Positions 1-7,666 are shown, numbered from the stretch's first letter. The stretch: 48,323 nucleotides of DNA from Thermoleophilia bacterium (GCA_025928515.1 JAICJI010000013.1:1-48323); one strand, 5' to 3'. The notes: generated from the sequence alone by a model not told the origin. Translations and numbers: made by a program.

Positions 1-26
1 CGCGGGTTCGATTCCCGCCGCCTCCA
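1..26 (+). ncRNA. ssrA: 3' end of a probable tmRNA (partial, cut by window edge)
   Basis: The window opens inside a tRNA-like T arm: a 5-bp stem GCGGG/CCCGC around the loop TTCGATT, then the acceptor strand CGCCTCC and discriminator A at position 26. T at acceptor position 70 (base 23) with A73 fits the alanine-type acceptor of tmRNA (G3-U70 plus A73), and bacterial tmRNAs end in a very similar T arm. A serine or selenocysteine tRNA would normally carry G73. CCA is not encoded. Only the last 26 bases are visible, so another tRNA with A73 cannot be excluded. Confidence 0.6.
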
Positions 27-27
27 C
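3..27 (+). repeat. Left copy of 25-bp direct repeat (attL-like)
   Basis: These 25 bases, from the T stem to one base past the discriminator, recur without mismatch at 6103-6127. An exact copy of the 3' end of a tRNA or tmRNA gene at both ends of a segment is the usual footprint of site-specific integration by a tyrosine recombinase. The copy here keeps the RNA gene intact, as expected for attL. Confidence 0.65.
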
Positions 28-35
28 TCGCATGG

Positions 36-356
36 TTGAGCCAAAGTGAGAACCGCGAAAACCCTGTTTTGCGGGTAATCGAACCCGGCGATCAGCCGGT
101 TCGATGCCCGCCGGGACGCGGACTTGAGCTCGCCCCCCAGCAGGCGCTCCACTACAACAGCCACGTTGGCGCGATCCTCGAGGACTTCGAGCAGAGCGAG
201 TACAAGGCCGTGCTCCGCGAGATCGAGCGCCACGTCCGCGAGTGGGAGAGGCAGCAGAGGCCGGAGCAGGCGGAGTGGGTCACGCGGCAACGCATGCGGG
301 GGTACCGGTCGACGCTAGCCTCCGCAGACGCGATTCTCGCGGCGCTCAAGCGCTGA
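36..356 (+). CDS. Hypothetical short protein next to the att site
   Basis: A 106-codon frame opening with TTG just past the left repeat. The first 30 or so codons run through tRNA-like sequence (see the repeat at 96-113) and are probably not real protein. The remainder is more convincing: a charged, helix-rich stretch with several Glu/Arg-rich turns (for example DFEQSEYKAVLREIERH) ending in AILAALKR. I recognise no family. It sits where an integrase or excisionase often lies, but shows no tyrosine-recombinase or helix-turn-helix motif. It could be a remnant of the gene disrupted by insertion. Confidence 0.3.
   Translation: MSQSENRENPVLRVIEPGDQPVRCPPGRGLELAPQQALHYNSHVGAILEDFEQSEYKAVLREIERHVREWERQQRPEQAEWVTRQRMRGYRSTLASADAILAALKR
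96..113 (+). repeat. Degenerate third copy of the T-arm core
   Basis: Eighteen bases here match bases 3-20 of the left repeat at 16 positions, including the full TTCGAT loop core and the CCCGCCG that follows. The T stem no longer pairs completely, so it is not a working T arm. It lies 76 bp inside the left end and may be an old att remnant from an earlier insertion. Confidence 0.35.
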
Positions 357-592
357 CCTCGCGGGTGCGATCAGCTCCGTCGGGCTCAAATGTCCGAAAC
401 GGACGGACTTCCCGCCGCTGGCGCGAAGGCGCCGGAGCTTGTGACTCCCGCACGCCCACTGCCCGAAGCGGCCCCTGGGCGCGCTCATGAGCGTTGACAT
501 CGTCTGTGTAGAGCTAGGTCGTGTCGATCCGGGGCGGCGAGGCTTGCGCTCAGCAGGTCGTGTTTACGTTCCGCTCGCGGCCTGCCGTCCCG

Positions 593-1576
593 TTACCCGG
601 TCGCGGCGTCTGGTGCGCGCGATCGTTGCGAGCCATCGGCGACACAGGCCTGTGCGTAGGTCGCTTGCTTCGCGCAGCAGCGGGTGAGCGTGGTGACGAA
701 GGCGCTTTCGGCCGGTGAGAGCGGGCGGCTAGAGAGCCGGGCGATGTGGAAGTTGCGCGTCAGCCGTGCACGGCCGCGGAGGCGAAAGACGTCGAGCTCG
801 CCGCGTTCGATCTCCTCGGCGACTGCGTAGGAGGAGAGGAAGGCGACGCCGAGCCCTTCGCGGGCAGCTCTCTTTACGGCTTCGGTGGAGCCGAGCTCCC
901 AGACGCGCGCGGGCTGAATGCCGATCTCGCGCAGCTCGGCCTCGACGAAGCTACGCGAGCTCGAGTCGGGTTCGCGGCAGAGCAGCGTAAGCTCGCCGAG
1001 TGCTTTCGGATCGAGTGTCCCCCTCATTCCCTGGACGAGGCCGGGCTGCGCAACCCCGATGATTTCGTCTGCGAGGAACGGCTCGAGGGCGATCCGCTCG
1101 TCGGCGTTGTCCACACCGACGATCGCTAGTTCGATGCGACCGCCGAGCAGGCGGCGAAGGATCTCACCGCTCGCTGCGATCTCGATTTCGACGTCGACGG
1201 CCGGGTAGTCGCGACGGAAGCAGCCGAGGGTGTCGGGAAGCAGGTAGGAACCCGGAGCGGTCGAGGCGCCGAGTCGGATCGTGCCTGTCTGGAGGCCGGC
1301 GAGTGCGCCCAGCTCCTGCTCTCCTGCCGCGAGCGCGGCGAGCGCCTGCGCGACGGAGGCAGCGAGCACGCGACCCCCCTCGGTCAGCCTGCTGCCGCGA
1401 CCGTTCCGCTCGACGAGCCGTTGTCCGGCGGCGGCCTCGAGGACGCGGAGGTGCTGACTGGCGGAGGGTTGGCCGATTCCGACGGCCTGGGCTGCGGCGG
1501 ACAGGCTGCCGCGCCGGTCGATCTCGACGAGGAGCCGCATGCGCGTGGTGTCCCAGACTTCGGAAAGCAGAGTCAT
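593..1576 (-). CDS. LysR-type transcriptional regulator
   Basis: A DNA-binding regulator of usual family length (327 aa). An N-terminal winged helix-turn-helix spans about residues 10-70, with the recognition stretch SLSAAAQAVGIGQPSASQHL and the LTEGGRVL linker. A periplasmic-binding-like effector domain covers about residues 90-305, beginning GTIRLGAST and containing the hinge region around GLGVAFLSSYAV. It is divergent from the OsmC gene with 56 bp between starts, the standard LysR arrangement, so it probably controls the OsmC-DsrE-methyltransferase genes and itself. The inducer is unknown; given the targets, an oxidant, reactive sulfur or a selenium/arsenic compound is plausible. Confidence 0.9.
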   Translation of the reverse strand: MTLLSEVWDTTRMRLLVEIDRRGSLSAAAQAVGIGQPSASQHLRVLEAAAGQRLVERNGRGSRLTEGGRVLAASVAQALAALAAGEQELGALAGLQTGTIRLGASTAPGSYLLPDTLGCFRRDYPAVDVEIEIAASGEILRRLLGGRIELAIVGVDNADERIALEPFLADEIIGVAQPGLVQGMRGTLDPKALGELTLLCREPDSSSRSFVEAELREIGIQPARVWELGSTEAVKRAAREGLGVAFLSSYAVAEEIERGELDVFRLRGRARLTRNFHIARLSSRPLSPAESAFVTTLTRCCAKQATYAQACVADGSQRSRAPDAATG

Positions 1577-1632
1577 GCGTTATTGCCTGAGACGATAGGC
1601 GCTATTGCAAATTTCGTCTAGCTCGATGACAG
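1577..1632. promoter_or_regulatory. LysR/OsmC divergent control region
   Basis: This 56-bp divergent gap is AT-rich against its surroundings. It holds two direct TATTGC repeats (1581-1586 and 1603-1608) and an imperfect dyad ATAG-GCG-CTAT at 1595-1605, overlapping the second repeat. LysR proteins usually bind such partly symmetric sites between divergent genes. No clear Shine-Dalgarno precedes the OsmC start, so that transcript may be leaderless or start further downstream. Confidence 0.35.
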
Positions 1633-2163
1633 GTGATGCCGTACGGTCTGCGCATGACCGAGATCCGAGAATCCATTCTCAACGTCAGAAGTGCACTCGC
1701 CGCGAAGGCCGATGCCGGCCCCGCACCCGATCGGCCCGCAGCCGCCGTGATGGAGGACGGCCTGCGCTGCCACGTCGAAGGGGGAGACGGCTGGGCCCTC
1801 GTCACCGACATGCCTGCCCCGGTGGGCGGCGGCGGCTCCGCGCCCACGCCGGGTTGGCTGATCCGTGCGGCCTTGGCATCCTGCGCCGCGACGACGATCG
1901 CGATGCGCGCTGCGGAGCTCGAAATCGAGCTGAGTGGCCTCGAAGTGACCGCTGAGAGCGAGACAGACATGCGGGGTCTCCTCGCAGTCGGCAATGGTGC
2001 CCAGCCGGGCCCCGCCAGCGTTCGGCTGCGAGTCGAGTTGGGCGCGAAGGGGGCCGACCCAGAACAGTTCGAGGAGCTCGTCTCGTGGGCCGACACTCAC
2101 TCCCCGGTGGGCGACTGCGTGCGGCGCGCCGTCCCCTTCGAGCTCGAGATCACGACTGGATGA
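1633..2163 (+). CDS. OsmC family protein
   Basis: OsmC/Ohr-fold proteins are thiol peroxidases or act on sulfur compounds. The two family cysteines are present: C84 in ALASCAATT (peroxidatic position, start of the long helix) and C162 in VGDCVRRAVPF (resolving position), in a 176-aa frame. The glycine-rich loop before PTPGWLIRAALASC is the typical OsmC entry to the active site. The start is uncertain: GTG 1633, ATG 1636 and ATG 1654 are all in frame and none has a well-placed ribosome site. It heads the operon with the DsrE-like gene 19 bp downstream. No in-frame TGA occurs at either active cysteine. Confidence 0.85.
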   Translation: MMPYGLRMTEIRESILNVRSALAAKADAGPAPDRPAAAVMEDGLRCHVEGGDGWALVTDMPAPVGGGGSAPTPGWLIRAALASCAATTIAMRAAELEIELSGLEVTAESETDMRGLLAVGNGAQPGPASVRLRVELGAKGADPEQFEELVSWADTHSPVGDCVRRAVPFELEITTG

Positions 2164-2182
2164 TCCTCCGGAGGAGAAGACG

Positions 2183-2551
2183 ATGACTGGGAGCGGAAAA
2201 GTGCTGATCAATCTCGCGACCGGGATGGAGGACGGCGAGCGGGTCCTTGTCGCCTTCCTCGTGGCGACTGCCGCGCAGCAGCAGGGCAAGGAGGTCGTCG
2301 TCTGGGCCACGAAGGACGCGGTGCGGCTCGGCCTCCCCGGAGGGCTGCAGGGCGTGGTCTGCAACGGCTGCCCGCCGCTCGAGCGGCTCTGGGAGCAATT
2401 CACCGAAGCCGGCGGGGAGCTCTGGCTCTGCCCGATCTGCCTCGCCTCCCGCGATCTCGGCGAAGCCGAGAAGGTGGCAAGCACGCAGGTCGCCGGCGCA
2501 ACTCAGATGTGGGAGTGGGCGGGCAACGACGCGACCGTATTCAGCTACTGA
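2183..2551 (+). CDS. DsrE-family small sulfur-handling protein
   Basis: A 122-aa protein with a DsrE/DsrF-like fold: an N-terminal beta-strand (KVLINLATGMEDGERVLVAFLVA), then the KEVVVWATKDAVRLGLPGG segment. DsrE-like proteins carry or transfer persulfide sulfur in the cytoplasm. This one has four cysteines in two CxxC pairs, C60/C63 (VVCNGCPP) and C83/C86 (LWLCPICLA). That is more than the single active cysteine usual for DsrE, and suggests a disulfide relay, a polysulfide carrier or a bound metal. The start ATG follows GGAGGAGA by 7 bp. The methyltransferase begins 33 bp downstream. Confidence 0.75.
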   Translation: MTGSGKVLINLATGMEDGERVLVAFLVATAAQQQGKEVVVWATKDAVRLGLPGGLQGVVCNGCPPLERLWEQFTEAGGELWLCPICLASRDLGEAEKVASTQVAGATQMWEWAGNDATVFSY

Positions 2552-2584
2552 GGTTGAGATCGCTCTCGGCGTGGAGGTGCTGTG

Positions 2585-3367
2585 ATGGCTGTTGAGGTCG
2601 ACGTCGATGTGGCGCTGCTGAAGAGCGAGATCAAGAAGACCTACGCGTCCGTCTCGGCGGAACCAGAGAAGGACTTCATCTTCCCGACCGGTGGCGCCTG
2701 GGCCGAGGATCTCGGCTACCCGCCTGAGCTCGCCAACGTGCCCGACGTCGCGGTCGAGTCGTTCGCCGGGGTTGCCAATCCCTGGAAGCTCGGCCGGCTC
2801 GAACCGGGCGAGCGGGTACTCGATCTCGGCTCCGGTGCCGGTACCGACTCGCTGATCGCGGCTCAGATGGTCGGGCCGGAGGGGCACGTCACCGGTGTCG
2901 ACATGACGGAGCAGATGCTCGACAAGGCGCGCACCGCAGCGGCCGAGATGGGCACCACGCACGTCGAGTTCGTTGAGGCCGAAGCGGAACGGCTGCCTTG
3001 CCCCGACGGCAGCTTCGACGTCGTGATCTCGAACGGCGTCATCGACCTCATCCCAGACAAGGATGCTGTCTTCTCGGAGCTCTTCCGCGTCCTCGCGCCG
3101 GGCGGGCGAATGCAGATCGCCGATGTGACGATCCAAAGGCCGGTGAGCGAGGAGGGCAGGCGCAACATCGATCTCTGGACTGGCTGAATTGCCGGGGCGC
3201 TGCTGGAAGCAGCGTACGCCAGGCTCCTAGAGCGTCACGGGTTCGAGCAAGTCGAGACCGGCCAGCTCGTCGACACCTACGCGCGCTCAGTGTTCGAGGA
3301 CACGCGCGAGAAGGCTCGGAAATTCGGTGCGCGCGGCACCATCGTAAAGGCGTACAAGCCGAAGTGA
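2585..3367 (+). CDS. ArsM-like SAM methyltransferase, predicted selenoprotein (TGA = Sec201)
   Basis: A class I SAM-dependent methyltransferase. Motif I is VLDLGSGAGTDS (78-89), the acidic ribose-binding loop is GVDMTEQML (104-112), and SNGVIDLIPDK matches the ArsM SNCVINLSPDK segment with Gly in place of its Cys. At residue 201 the frame meets TGA (3185-3187) inside DLWTG-x-IAGALLE. ArsM-type proteins have YVGCIAGALL there, so the TGA replaces the substrate-binding cysteine. The frame then continues for 59 sense codons of good family C-terminus (YARLLERHGFEQVET ... IVKAYKPK) to TGA 3365-3367. A SECIS-like hairpin follows the TGA. Selenocysteine insertion is the simplest reading; a nonsense mutation is the alternative. 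Without readthrough the product is 200 aa. Start ATG 2585 follows GGAGGTG. The substrate (As, Se, Te or a thiol) is unknown. Confidence 0.8.
3198..3214 (+). promoter_or_regulatory. Putative bacterial SECIS element
   Basis: A perfect 7-bp stem CGCTGCT/AGCAGCG with apical loop GGA (or a 6-bp stem with loop TGGAA), beginning 10 nt after the in-frame TGA. The loop starts 17 nt after the TGA and opens with G. Bacterial SECIS hairpins sit just downstream of the UGA, with the apical loop roughly 16-37 nt away and a G in its first positions; they recruit SelB with Sec-tRNA. The hairpin lies wholly in coding sequence, as required in bacteria. Confidence 0.65.
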
Positions 3368-3492
3368 TGCGCCGCGTTCTGGATCGTTCTGCCCGGCAGT
3401 AGCCCGTGGCTAGTAGGGAGGTGACAAACCTAGCCTCGGCCGGGCGCTGTGCTCGGGGAGCCGATTCCAGTAAGCGATCGTAGACTCGGCCC

Positions 3493-5954
3493 GTGGTTGA
3501 GTTGCCGCGGGGGACAGTGACCTTCCTGTTCACGGACATCGAGGGCTCGACACGCCTTCTGCACGAGCTCGGCGCCGAGTGCTACGCCAGCCGGCTGGCC
3601 GAGCACCGCCGCGTGCTGCGGGAGGCATTCGAGCGACACGGCGGCGTCGAGGTCGACACGCAGGGTGACGCGTTCTTCGTGGCGTTCGCGACTGCGCCCG
3701 CTGCACTGGAGGCGGCGTGTGAGGCGCAGCAGAAGCTCGAGCTTCCAGTACGGATGGGCCTGCACACTGGCTCGCCACTGATGACGGCGGAGGGCTACGT
3801 CGGTACGGACGTTCACCGTGCCGCGCGCATCGCTGCCGCCGGCCACGGCCGACAGGTGCTCGTCTCGGAGCCGACTGCCGCACTGGTTCGCGATGCCGTG
3901 GACCTCACAGATCTCGGGGCACACCGGCTGAAGGACTTGTCGGCAGCCGAGCGGATCTACCAGCTCGGCGAGGCGGAATTCCCTCCGCTGAAGACGCTGT
4001 ACCGGACGAATCTTCCCGTGCCCGTGACGGCGTTCGTCGGTCGCGAGCAGGAGGTGGCGGAGGTTGCATCGATCCTCTCGGGCGATTCGAGGCTCGTCAC
4101 GCTGACCGGGCCGGGCGGGACCGGGAAGACGCGGCTGGCACTGCAGGCGGCGGGCGCGCTCGCGGATACCCACCCGGACGGAGTCTGGTGGGTTCCGCTC
4201 GCGACCCTCCGCGAGCCGGACCTCGTCCTCGACAGGGCAGCGCAAGCGGTTGGCGCGAACGACGGCTTGGCCGCACACGTCGGCGACCAGCGGATGCTCC
4301 TCTTGCTGGACAACTTCGAGCAGCTCGTGGAAGCGGCCCCGCGACTCCCCGAGTTGCTGGCCGCGTGCCCGAACCTACGGCTGCTGGTGACGAGCCGCGA
4401 GCTGCTGCGAGTCCAGGGCGAGACGGGCTATGCGGTGCCGCCGCTGGCCGACCCGGAGGCCGTCGAGCTCTTCTGCGCCCGCGCCCGCATCGAGCCCGAC
4501 GAAACGGTGGCCGAGCTGTGCCGCCGCCTGGACAACCTCCCCCTCGCCGTGGAGCTGGCAGCCGCACGGACGAGCGTCCTCACCCCGACCCAGATCGTGG
4601 GGCGACTGAGCGGGCAGCTCGACCTACTGAAGGGCGGGCGCGACGCCGACCCGCGCCAGCAAACGCTGCGCGCGACGATCGAGTGGTCGCACGACCTCCT
4701 CGACGACTCGGAGCGGCAGCTCTTCGCCCGCCTCGCGGTGTTCCGCGGTGGCTGCACGCTCGAGGCGGCGGAAGCAGTTGGGGACGCGGACCTTGACATT
4801 CTGCAGTCGCTCGTAGACAAGAGCCTCGTGCGCCACACCGCCGACCGCTTCTGGATGCTGGAGACGATACGCGCGTTCGCGCTCGAGCGGCTACGCGAGT
4901 CCGGCGAAGAGGCGGAGCTACAGGGAATGCATAGCGAGCATTACCTCGAGCTCGCGGAAGCCGCGCATTCGACCATGGTGGGCAACCCGAAGCCGTGGGT
5001 CGACCGCCTCGAGGCGGAGCACGACAACCTGCGGGCGGCGCTCGATCGGCTCGAGACGGCGGGCGACAGGGAGCGCGCGCTCCAGATGGCAGGGGCTCTA
5101 CACCGCTTCTGGTACATGCGCGGACATTTCCGCGAGGGACGGGACGGCTCGAGCGGCTGCTGGCCTCCGGTCACTTGGCGACGGCGGTCGGCACGCGGGC
5201 GCTCAGTGGAGCAGCGGTGATGGCGCTGAACCACGCGGACTACCCGGCTGCGCGGCGGTACGGGGACCATGCGCTCGCGCTCGCAACGGAGCTCGGTGAC
5301 GAGTGGAGCGCCGCGTACGCGGAGATGCTGCTCGGGAACGTCGCAAGCGGCGAGGAGGACTACGCCACGGCGCGGCAGCTGTGTGAACGTGCCGCCACGC
5401 GTTTCCGCGCGCTCGGGGACGATACGTTCGCCCGGCTCACGTCGGCCAACCTCGGCTACCACCTCCAGGAGCTCGGCGAACTCGACCGCGCCCGCCAGGT
5501 CCTCGAGGCCGTCGCTCGCGAAGCGCACGAGGCGGGAGAGGACAGGAACGAAGCCTCCGCCCGCGGCCAGCTCGGGCAGGTCGCGATCGAGCAAAGGCGG
5601 TTCGGCGACGCCGGACCGCTGCTCGTGGAGAGTCTGCGTATCTGGGCGGGTCTCGGTGACGTCACGATGGTTGCGCGCGACTTGCGGCGTCTCGCGCGCG
5701 TGGTCGCCGAGACGCAGCGGCCGGATGCGGCGGTGCGGGTGCTGTCGGCGTCGCAGAGGCTGCGGGAGGAGGCCGGCCAGCGGGAGGGATGGATCGGGCG
5801 CGTCAATGAGGGGGTTCTCGACCTTGTCCGGCCGGAACTCGACAAAGCCACCTTCGAGCGCGCCTGGGAAGAAGGGAACAAGCTGTCCGTCCGGGAGGCG
5901 ATCAAGCTCGCGCAGGGCGAACTCGGCGGTCGCGGGCGGCAAGTAATCACGTGA
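3493..5954 (+). pseudogene. Class III cyclase-ATPase-TPR regulator, frameshifted near 5146
   Basis: A large signalling protein: class III nucleotide cyclase domain (about 1-165; TFLFTDIEGST, DTQGDAFFVAF, GYVGTDVHRAARIAA), then a STAND/NB-ARC-like ATPase (P-loop GPGGTGKT near 206-213; Walker B LLLLDNFEQ near 268-276), then TPR-like helices. The frame from GTG 3493 is good to about 5145, then runs into poor sequence and stops at 5220. The other forward frame resumes at once with ERLLASGHLATAVGTRALSG and continues with TPR-like repeats to 5954. One lost base, probably the T of a TGG codon after GAC at 5143-5145, explains it. Restored length is about 820 aa. It may be a true lesion or a sequencing error. 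The transition-state Asn of active cyclases is His here (VHRAARI), so activity is doubtful. Confidence 0.8.
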
Positions 5955-6102
5955 CGCCTTAGCGCTCGAAAGTCACTAGCGAAAGACGCCACGCGACGGG
6001 CGGTCGCGTCGCATCATCGCGCGCAGAGGCGCCTCTCGTTCCCGCGGCGGCAGCGGCCGAGCCAAGTTCCTCGCTTCGCTGCGCAGCCGGTGCGGCTGCG
6101 GA

Positions 6103-6127
6103 CGGGTTCGATTCCCGCCGCCTCCAC
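6103..6127 (+). repeat. Right copy of 25-bp direct repeat (attR-like)
   Basis: Exact duplicate of 3-27: T-arm loop TTCGATT, CCCGC, acceptor strand CGCCTCC and A, followed by CCT. The preceding bases GCGGAC resemble the GGAC that comes before the T arm in tmRNA, but upstream of that no acceptor, D-arm or anticodon arm can be built. It is therefore an RNA-gene 3' fragment, not a gene, as expected for attR. Confidence 0.65.
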
Positions 6128-6205
6128 CTCTGGCCCGCGGCGCGAATCCTCATCGCCGTTCGAGGATCTGCGCCGCCGGCCTCGAGCTCGAATGAGTGGG
6201 GCGGA

Positions 6206-6463
6206 CTAGGCCTCTACGTAGGTCGCGATGGGAGGGACGACCCCGTGCTCGTCCATTAGCGCCTGCATGTCGGAAGGCGGTGCCGCCAACAGCGCTTGCA
6301 GTGCGGCGAAATCGTCGACGTCGGCAGTGATGGCGATGTTGTTGCCCCCGTCTTCGGCGACGTAGTCGACCACATTGCGACCGAGGGCTGCCGCGCGATC
6401 AGCTTTGCCCTTCAACCAGCGATCGACGTCGACAACCGCGTGGGTGAACACGACCTTTGGCAT
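6206..6463 (-). CDS. Small conserved-looking protein, dimeric alpha/beta-barrel type
   Basis: 85 aa: MPKVVFTHAVVDVDRWLKGKADRAAAL, then VVDYVAEDGGNNIAITADVDDFAALQALLAAPPSDMQALMDEHGV. The beta-alpha-beta-beta-alpha pattern and the 'function, then a weighted helix, then NNIAITADVDD' order resemble small ferredoxin-like stress-responsive or monooxygenase-like barrel proteins, but I cannot name the family. The second in-frame ATG was chosen because AAAGGA lies 6 bp before it; the first ATG, seven codons upstream, has no ribosome site. It lies just outside the right repeat, so it is probably native to the chromosome. Confidence 0.65.
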   Translation of the reverse strand: MPKVVFTHAVVDVDRWLKGKADRAAALGRNVVDYVAEDGGNNIAITADVDDFAALQALLAAPPSDMQALMDEHGVVPPIATYVEA

Positions 6464-6551
6464 GCGAATTCCTTTCCGCGTCATCAGGGACCCCGCAGCA
6501 AAGAACCTAACCCCATCCGCTTGGTCAAGCCGCAGTGAGGGGCCCGCGCTC

Positions 6552-6728
6552 CTAGCCGGAGGCGCGCCGTACGAAGTACCACCGTAGAACCCACACCACG
6601 ACCACGACGATGAGAACGAAGCCCCCGTACTTCATGGCAGTGGGCTGAGTCCACGGAATCCCCGAGACCGTATCCGGGAGCACCTCGGCCGCGGTCTGCA
6701 GGAGGATCAAGACTGCGAGGAACCTCAC
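6552..6728 (-). CDS. Small membrane protein (58 aa)
   Basis: A short frame opening with GTG. It encodes a hydrophobic start MRFLAVLILLQTAAEVLPDTV, a polar turn, then a strong membrane segment GGFVLIVVVVVWVLRWYF followed by the positive end VRRASG. That pattern fits a one- or two-pass inner-membrane protein. No family is recognised. It is separated by 81 bp from the end of the export operon upstream and has no obvious Shine-Dalgarno, so confidence is moderate. Confidence 0.4.
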   Translation of the reverse strand: MRFLAVLILLQTAAEVLPDTVSGIPWTQPTAMKYGGFVLIVVVVVWVLRWYFVRRASG

Positions 6729-6809
6729 CCTATGAGTATGAGCTGGGTGCAGATCCTCCGGGCCGTCGGTTGGAGCGGTCCCGATGTCCGCTCGACGACC
6801 TGGGCGCGG

Positions 6810-7649
6810 TCAGCGGACTGCGGTCCGCGAGAAGACACGGATGCCGGCGGTTGTGAGAAGAACGGCGAACGCGGCGACCACGATCAGGCTTAGCGCGGCC
6901 ATTGTTGTCGTGTTGTGCATCCCCCAGATGTTGTCCAGGCTGGAGGGATCGTTCAGCAGCCCGTAGCGAACGAGTGCGAGCGTGTGGGTGAGGGGTAGGA
7001 GACGGGCAACCCAGGTGAGGAAGCCGGGTAGGGCGTTGATCGGGAAGAGTGAGCCGGCGAGGAACCAGGGCACGATCGCGATCGCCGGTACGCGCCCGAT
7101 GTACTCCTCGGTTCGCGGCACTCGTGCGGCGAGTGTTTCGGCGGCGCCGTACATTCCGACGGTGAACATCGAGCCGGCGACGATGAACCAGACCAGGCCG
7201 GTCGTGGTGACGTCGAAGTGGATGCCACGGGCGCGGGCGACCGCGAGCAGGACGGCGATCTGGAGTGCGGTGACTGCGAACGCGACGATCAAGTTGGCGA
7301 GGACGAGAAGCGCGCGGGGGATTGGGGCGGCGAGCAATTCGCGCTGTGCGCCGGACTCGCGGTCGACGAGCACGCTGATGCCCGCGAACATCGTGTTGAG
7401 AGGAATCAGGAGGCCAATCGTTCCGGTCGCGACGAACGCCTCGTAGGCCGTGCTCGTGTGCAGCGCCTGCTTGAGGGCGGGTGCGATCACGAGCGCGAAC
7501 AGGATCGGGGTGAGCAGTGGGACAACGAGCTCGCGCGGCGTGCGCGCGCTGAGCTGGAAACGGCGATGGGCGAGGGTCGCCAGCGGCCGGAATGGATCGC
7601 GGGCGATCGCCGGAAGCGGCGTGACGAGCTCTGGGGTTGCTGCAGTCAT
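6810..7649 (-). CDS. ABC-2 type transporter permease
   Basis: 279-aa integral membrane protein with about six hydrophobic segments, including LVVPLLTPILFALVIAPAL, IGLLIPLNTMFAGISVLVDR, VWFIVAGSMFTVGMYGAA and a C-terminal LSLIVVAAFAVLLTTAGI. The cytoplasmic loop DRESGAQRELLAAPIPRALLV is the ABC-2 signature region found in DrrB-type drug and lipid exporters. It follows the ATPase gene by 17 bp and is the last gene of an MMPL-ATPase-permease operon. Together they likely export a hydrophobic compound or lipid. Confidence 0.85.
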   Translation of the reverse strand: MTAATPELVTPLPAIARDPFRPLATLAHRRFQLSARTPRELVVPLLTPILFALVIAPALKQALHTSTAYEAFVATGTIGLLIPLNTMFAGISVLVDRESGAQRELLAAPIPRALLVLANLIVAFAVTALQIAVLLAVARARGIHFDVTTTGLVWFIVAGSMFTVGMYGAAETLAARVPRTEEYIGRVPAIAIVPWFLAGSLFPINALPGFLTWVARLLPLTHTLALVRYGLLNDPSSLDNIWGMHNTTTMAALSLIVVAAFAVLLTTAGIRVFSRTAVR

Positions 7650-7666
7650 CTCTGGCTCCTTTTCTA

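Larger units (their letters stand above)
3..6127. mobile_element. Putative genomic island integrated at ssrA
   Basis: The segment is bounded by exact 25-bp copies of the 3' end of a tmRNA-like gene. It carries a short unknown ORF, a LysR regulator, OsmC, DsrE-like protein, a predicted selenoprotein methyltransferase and a frameshifted cyclase-ATPase regulator. No integrase, excisionase or transposase is recognisable, so it would be a decayed element, one mobilised in trans, or the inner part of a nested insertion. ssrA is a well-known island integration site. The repeats are seen in the sequence; the island itself is inference. Confidence 0.45.

Noticed and set aside
1-26. The first RNA gene as selenocysteine tRNA (selC)
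   Set aside because: Discriminator is A and position 70 is T, which fits tmRNA better; selC and serine tRNAs normally have G73. Too little is visible to exclude it fully.
1633-2551. Selenocysteine also in the OsmC or DsrE gene of the island
   Set aside because: All family cysteines are encoded by ordinary codons and there is no in-frame TGA before the natural stops.
6060-6127. A complete tRNA or tmRNA at the right repeat
   Set aside because: Only T arm and acceptor 3' strand can be formed; no matching 5' acceptor, D arm or anticodon arm upstream.
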